Of a stretch of DNA of 64,000 nt, positions 60,367-64,000 are shown in pieces. The DNA lies in the NCBI GenBank assembly GCA_019448385.1, contig JAGTXO010000001.1:1240001-1304000 (forward strand), given 5' to 3'. Below the pieces are notes generated by a model. That model ran no database searches. It was not told the origin of the DNA and worked only from the letters and a program-made list of their open reading frames with translations. The translations under genes were made by a program, and so were the position numbers. The stretch comes from Diacronema lutheri. Its lineage: Eukaryota; Haptophyta; Pavlovophyceae; Pavlovales; Pavlovaceae. Position 1 is the stretch's first letter. Every line of letters begins with the position of its first letter.

Positions 60367-61067
60367 ATGATGGGGGAGGGGTCCGCGCCCTCGGGGCAGT
60401 CGTGCCTTCTCACCTTCTCGACGGCGCTCGAGCACCTCAAGGCGAACCGGACCGAGCACCTCGTGCCAACGGGCAAAGTGCCAGACCAGCGTTACTTTGA
60501 CATCTTGCCGGCGATCGGCACGGCGCGCGTGGCCAACCCAAACTTCACGGTGCCAGTGCTCCAGCTTCCGTCCGCCGTGCTGCCGGGGCGCTTCGCCGAC
60601 GAGAGTGCGCGCGCGGCGGCCGCGCTCTTGTTGCCGCGCGCGCGCGCGCGCGCACCCGGTGCCACCCCCTTACCCCTCCGCCCGCGCGCCTCCCACGCGC
60701 GCGTGCCGCGCGCCGCGCCGCGCCGCGCCGCGCCGCGCCACGCCGCGCAGCCTGCTGGAGGTCGGTCGAGCGCCGGAAGCAGCACCCCATGTACTCCACC
60801 ACTTCGCACGAGGTGGGCCTGCGCCCGCCGTCGCTGGCGCAGCTGCCTACCAAGTGGTTCGCACAGAGCGGCACGTTCAGCAAGGAGTTCCTGAACGCGA
60901 GCAGATTTGGCGAGACGCGCACGTTCAGCACGCTGCACACCGCGACCACGCGCAGCAAGGTGCACCACACGCTCGACCAGGGTTGGCGTGGGGACGCTCA
61001 CTCCGCGATGTTGTATGCGTCGACCGGCGCGCGGCGCAAGGCGGGCTCAGAGCAGCGCGTTTTCTGA
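60367..61067 (+). CDS. Small ciliary microtubule-inner-protein-like protein (184 aa)
   Basis: Exons 60367..60604 and 60751..61067. The 146-nt phase-1 intron starts GTGCGC, ends GCGCAG, and is full of CGCGC and CGCCG units. The second exon carries HPMYSTTSHEVGLRPPSLAQ, then LPTKWFAQSGTFSKEFL and TFSTLHTATTRSKVHHTLD. The sequence M-Y-x-T-[TS]-x-x-x-x-G-x-x-P-P followed by F...F....G is characteristic of small axonemal proteins such as PIERCE1/2 and CFAP68-type MIPs. I cannot name the orthologue. The N-terminal exon (MMGEGSAPSG..., VPDQRYFDILPAIG) is not recognised. Two adjacent ATGs (60367 and 60370) can start it. A role inside flagellar doublet microtubules is inferred from motif and from flagellar neighbours. 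Confidence 0.6.
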
Positions 61068-61507
61068 GACCGTGGCAGATCTTGCCCACCCATCCGCTCA
61101 CTGTGAGAAGTGTGAACAACGCCAATGCGAGCTTCGTTGCGAAGGCCGCAAGCATGTCCTAGTTGCTCGCTTGGCAGAAGGGTAGCCCGCCGTGCGATCG
61201 AGAGCGCCGCCCGCCCCCCCCCCCCCCCCCCCCCCCCCCCCCGCGCGCGCGCGCCTCGCGTCCCTCACCCCAGCCTTTCCCCAGCGTGCCATCACGAAAT
61301 GCACGGGTCGTCGCGCCAAAGTCCAAAGTCTCGTCTGTGATGGAGACAAGAGGAGCGAGCTGGGATCTGAAGGGATCTGTGAGTCGGTGAGAATCCCCGC
61401 ACTGCACAGAGTTTGGGGGCCTGGCGTGCGCGGTCGGGTCGTAATAGGCGACGTCTTCACTTTGCCGGCAAAAAATTGTGAACAATCACGACAAACCTTC
61501 CGAGAAT
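61068..61507. other. Intergenic region with 29-base C run and small palindrome
   Basis: This 440-bp gap has an uninterrupted run of C at 61214..61242 followed by a CG alternation. A perfect 12-bp palindrome TTTGCCGGCAAA lies near 61460-61472, about 35-45 bp upstream of the next ATG and next to an A-rich stretch, so it may be a promoter element. No gene is seen. Homopolymer length is assembly-sensitive. Confidence 0.45.
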
Positions 61508-62761
61508 ATGGCGGCGACCGTGCAGCACTTGAGCCAGACGTTCGTTCCGGCCTCTTCGTCACTCCGCCGGAACCCAAGCGCCGAGGAGTTGCAGGAGCTC
61601 GGGCAGATCCTCTCGCTTCTCCACACCTCACCGCCCCGCACGGTGTTCCCCGACCAGGACCGCGCGTGGCGTGCCACCGTCGTGGCGCGCGAGCTGCACC
61701 GTCGCGCGCTCTGGCGCCTTCCCAAGGGCGCTGCCGGCACACCAAGCGCCGAGCCCGAGCCTTACGGGTGCGTCGACAGCGCGATCCAGCTGATCACCAT
61801 CCTCCTTGATGCCGCTGAGCGCATGCGCCGCGACGGCGACATGGAGCAGGCCGCTGCGCTGCTCGACGAATCGCTCCGGATCGCACGCGCGACGCGCCTC
61901 CTCATCCCGTTCATGCGCGGCGGGCGGGCGCTGGGCGAGGAGACGCCAGCCGAAACAGACGGCCACTCGCTCGAAATGGGTCGCCTTTTCAAGGCCGAGG
62001 CCGAAGCCTGTATGCGCTTCGCCCTCCTCCTCGTGCCGGCGCGCGGCACGGGCGGCGAGCTTATCGGCCTTGTCGGCGCCTACTCGCTCATCACCGATGC
62101 GGCGGCGAGCGAGGCGCAGAGCTTCTCCAACGACTGGCAGGCCGCGCAGATGATCGGGCTCGTGCGCGACGCGATCTGCACCGCGCTGTCGTGGCAGGGC
62201 CGGCAAGAGCGCGTCGCGACGTCGATCCTCGACGGCGTCCGCCACCGCGCCGTCTACGATGAGGACGGCAACCCGCTCGAGCAGCCCGTTGACATCCGCG
62301 TCTCGCGGCCGGTCGCATCAGAGCTCGCGGAGCTCGACGCCAAGCTCAGCGCGCGCAACGACCTCTCCGTCCGTTTTGGCAACCTGGGCGAGGCGCACGG
62401 CGACTCGGAAGACGACGCGCGCCTCCCGCCCGGCGCCGGCGTCATGTTCCAGTGCTGGCAGCCGTGCATCGAGGCGTTCGTCACCGAGGCTGGCGCCGTG
62501 CGGCTGCGGTTCCCCGAGTGCACGCCCGAGGACTGCATGATGCGCGAGCTCTCCGTCGGCGCGACAGGCGCGTCATGTGCGCTCGACCTCGTCCGGCTTG
62601 AGACGTCGCAGGAGCTGCACGCCGTCCTGCGCATGCTCTCCAACAACCTCGCGGCCGGCGGCACCGCCGACGCCGTGTCGGAGAAGTGCTTGCCCGCGCT
62701 CTACGCGCTCTTCCGCCTCGCGCTCGGCGACGAGCAGCCGTCGCTGATGACGCACGAATGA
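61508..62761 (+). CDS. Protein of unknown function with helical repeats (417 aa)
   Basis: Single exon, ATG at 61508 (MAATVQHLSQTFVPASSSLR). I do not recognise a family. The N-terminal half is helical with a TPR-like feel: VDSAIQLITILLDAAERMRR then DMEQAAALLDESLRIARATR, and MGRLFKAEAEACMRFALLLV. The middle has FSNDWQAAQMIGLVRDAICT, and the C-terminal third is mixed alpha/beta with several Cys (FQCWQPC, FPECTPEDC). No membrane segment, signal peptide or catalytic motif is evident. Codon use and composition match its neighbours and the frame is long and protein-like, so the gene is real. A scaffold or adaptor role would fit a TPR-like protein, but nothing here proves it. Confidence 0.65.
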   Translation: MAATVQHLSQTFVPASSSLRRNPSAEELQELGQILSLLHTSPPRTVFPDQDRAWRATVVARELHRRALWRLPKGAAGTPSAEPEPYGCVDSAIQLITILLDAAERMRRDGDMEQAAALLDESLRIARATRLLIPFMRGGRALGEETPAETDGHSLEMGRLFKAEAEACMRFALLLVPARGTGGELIGLVGAYSLITDAAASEAQSFSNDWQAAQMIGLVRDAICTALSWQGRQERVATSILDGVRHRAVYDEDGNPLEQPVDIRVSRPVASELAELDAKLSARNDLSVRFGNLGEAHGDSEDDARLPPGAGVMFQCWQPCIEAFVTEAGAVRLRFPECTPEDCMMRELSVGATGASCALDLVRLETSQELHAVLRMLSNNLAAGGTADAVSEKCLPALYALFRLALGDEQPSLMTHE

Positions 62762-62906
62762 CACGCGCCAATGCCGTTGCCCGCGCGGCGTCGAGGCCGA
62801 GCGCGCCGCGCCATGCACGAGCCCCGCTCATTTTTTTCGGCGCCTCGCGGGCAATGACCGCTGCCGCTTTTCTTTGGCCGTGTGCTCAGCGTAGTCTCGC
62901 GCCATG

Positions 62907-64000
62907 TCAGACCATCGGGCTAGTCGCGCCGTTGCCGTGGCCCCTGCTCGAGCTCTTGGCGAGTGTGACGCTGACGGCGACGTGCTCATCGGTCGGCAGG
63001 CCACCGCTCTGCCTCCGCCCCTCCCTCCCTCCGGACGGCTGGTCTGCACAGCCGAGCGCGAGCTGCGCGATGGCAAACTCGACGCTCGAAGGCGCGCGCC
63101 CATTCGCGCCGAGCCTCGCGCCTTCTGCGCCGAGGCTGTGCGCGCCGCCCTGGTCAATCACCTCGGCGACGAGGTCGCTCCCCGCATCGTCCAACCGCCA
63201 GGCGAGGACGGCGCCGCTCGTGGGCGAGGACGTGAGGAGTAGCACGTCGCCCTGCACGGGCGGCATCGTCTCGCCCGCGTCGAGGTAGGGTTGCTGGCGC
63301 GCGCGTCGGGGGCGCCGGGCAGCGTGCGCGTGAGCGCGCGCGCGTGGCATGGCGCGCAGCGCGCGCGCGTGGCATGGCGCGCCTGCGCAGGCGGCGCACC
63401 GGATCGCCGAAGCGGCAGCCGACGGAGCGGAACACCTCGCACCCGCGCTGGAACGCGCGGCGCACGTCGGGCTGCGTGCGGCTGTCCTTGAGGTCGTCGC
63501 CGATCGCGTCCGCAAATCCGGACGAAAAGTAGCGCGCCGCCGAGTCCTCGGTGATCGACGCCCAGCAGATCAGCTGCAGCTGCGGCAGCTGGCGGACCGC
63601 CACGAGCGCGAGCGGCAGCGTCAGGCACGCGTTGAGGAAGACGCACTCGAGCCGGCAGCCGGGCATGTCGTGCGCCTCGGCGAGCATCGCGACGAATTGC
63701 TCAGGGCTCGACTGCAGATCGACGCGCGAGTTGTCCTGCTCGAAGGCGAGCGCGCTGACGCCAAGCGGCTGCGCGAACGTGTGCCCGGAGAACATGACGA
63801 TGCGCGGCGCATATCGGAGCACTGACGCGCGCGCGTCGTCAAACGTTGCGGCGGGCACGAGCTCGAGGTGGACGCGCGGGATCGCGCGCACGAGGAATTT
63901 GAGCTCCTGGCCGAGGCGCAGCGGCTGCAGCCCGAGCTCGCGCTGCTGGCGCTTGGTGAGCGTCGGATTGGCGAAAATGCCGAGCAACTCGATCCGCTCG
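62907..64000 (-). CDS. CHAT-domain (caspase-like) protein, 5' end beyond the window
   Basis: The reading frame is open to the window edge, so the start lies outside. Visible exons: 64000..63400 and 63293..62907, with a 106-nt phase-0 intron (GTGCGC...GCCAG). The visible first exon reads LLGIFANPTLTKRQQRELGL, then IVMFSGHTF with the His of a caspase-like dyad, and LECVFLNACLT with the matching Cys. The join after the intron gives RFGDP-QPYLDAGETMPPVQG. This S-G-H ... N-A-C arrangement is the hallmark of CHAT/caspase-fold peptidase domains. The C-terminal part is a beta-rich segment of unknown role. In bacteria CHAT proteins are often effector proteases; roles in algae are little known. Whether it carries TPR or other partner domains upstream cannot be seen. 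Confidence 0.65.

Noticed and set aside
1-64000. A single operon-like or defence-type gene system
   Set aside because: Genes alternate strands, carry unrelated housekeeping functions and contain spliceosomal introns. No cluster logic beyond close packing is visible.

Overview
This is a nuclear genome window from a GC-rich, flagellated, unicellular eukaryote, most likely an alga. The evidence is eukaryote-only genes (60S protein eL8/RPL7A, USP7-type ubiquitin protease, SIZ/PIAS SUMO ligase, ESCRT-III CHMP4, GARP subunit VPS51, NEK kinase, kelch and WD40 proteins), short spliceosomal introns, outer-dynein-arm docking and ciliary genes, and a SET-domain Rubisco-methyltransferase-like protein with a hydrophobic leader. 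Introns of about 95-190 nt that usually start GTGCG (some GC-AG), end CGCAG and lack a pyrimidine tract are reminiscent of haptophytes, but I cannot fix the taxon. There are no rRNA genes, CRISPR arrays or recognisable transposons, and I saw no convincing tRNA.

Layout. 1-13 kb: a repeat-bearing coiled-coil protein (-), a three-zinc-ribbon protein (+), a SNARE-like membrane protein (-), a very proline-rich cell-surface protein built on a 42-bp minisatellite (+) and an SR/KH RNA-binding protein (-). 13-22 kb: one giant gene of about 2,966 residues combining MORN, MATH, PHD-like, ubiquitin-like, ankyrin and UIM-like modules. 22-31 kb: a membrane kelch protein (-), a PfkB sugar kinase fused to a xylose-isomerase-like barrel (+), a small unknown gene, a C2orf81-like protein (+), an unknown protein (-) and RPL7A (+). 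31-42 kb: USP7 (-), a diflavin reductase (-), a ZC3H11A-like protein (+), a SET methyltransferase (-) and CHMP4 (+). 43-53 kb: an apyrase (+), QCR8 of complex III (-), a dual-specificity phosphatase (-), a SIZ/PIAS SUMO ligase (+), a WD40 protein (-), ODAD3/CCDC151 (-) and a GT25 glycosyltransferase (+). 53-64 kb: VPS51 (-), PET191/COA5 (+) followed by a decayed inverted copy of its own 3' end, a ROK sugar kinase (+), a NEK kinase (-), a small ciliary-type protein (+), an unknown protein (+) and a CHAT-domain protein that runs off the window (-).

The genes are not an operon or one pathway. They are tightly packed, about one per 2 kb, mostly as divergent pairs sharing 19-175 bp and convergent pairs separated by 18-290 bp. 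Exon boundaries below were worked out by hand from reading frame, GT/GC...AG sites and family knowledge. No transcript data or database search supports them. Family assignments rest on motif recognition, with confidences given. I found no convincing wholly new system. The most unusual items are the giant mosaic ubiquitin-related protein, the kinase-isomerase fusion, the PET191 inverted pseudogene hairpin and the 42-bp coding minisatellite.
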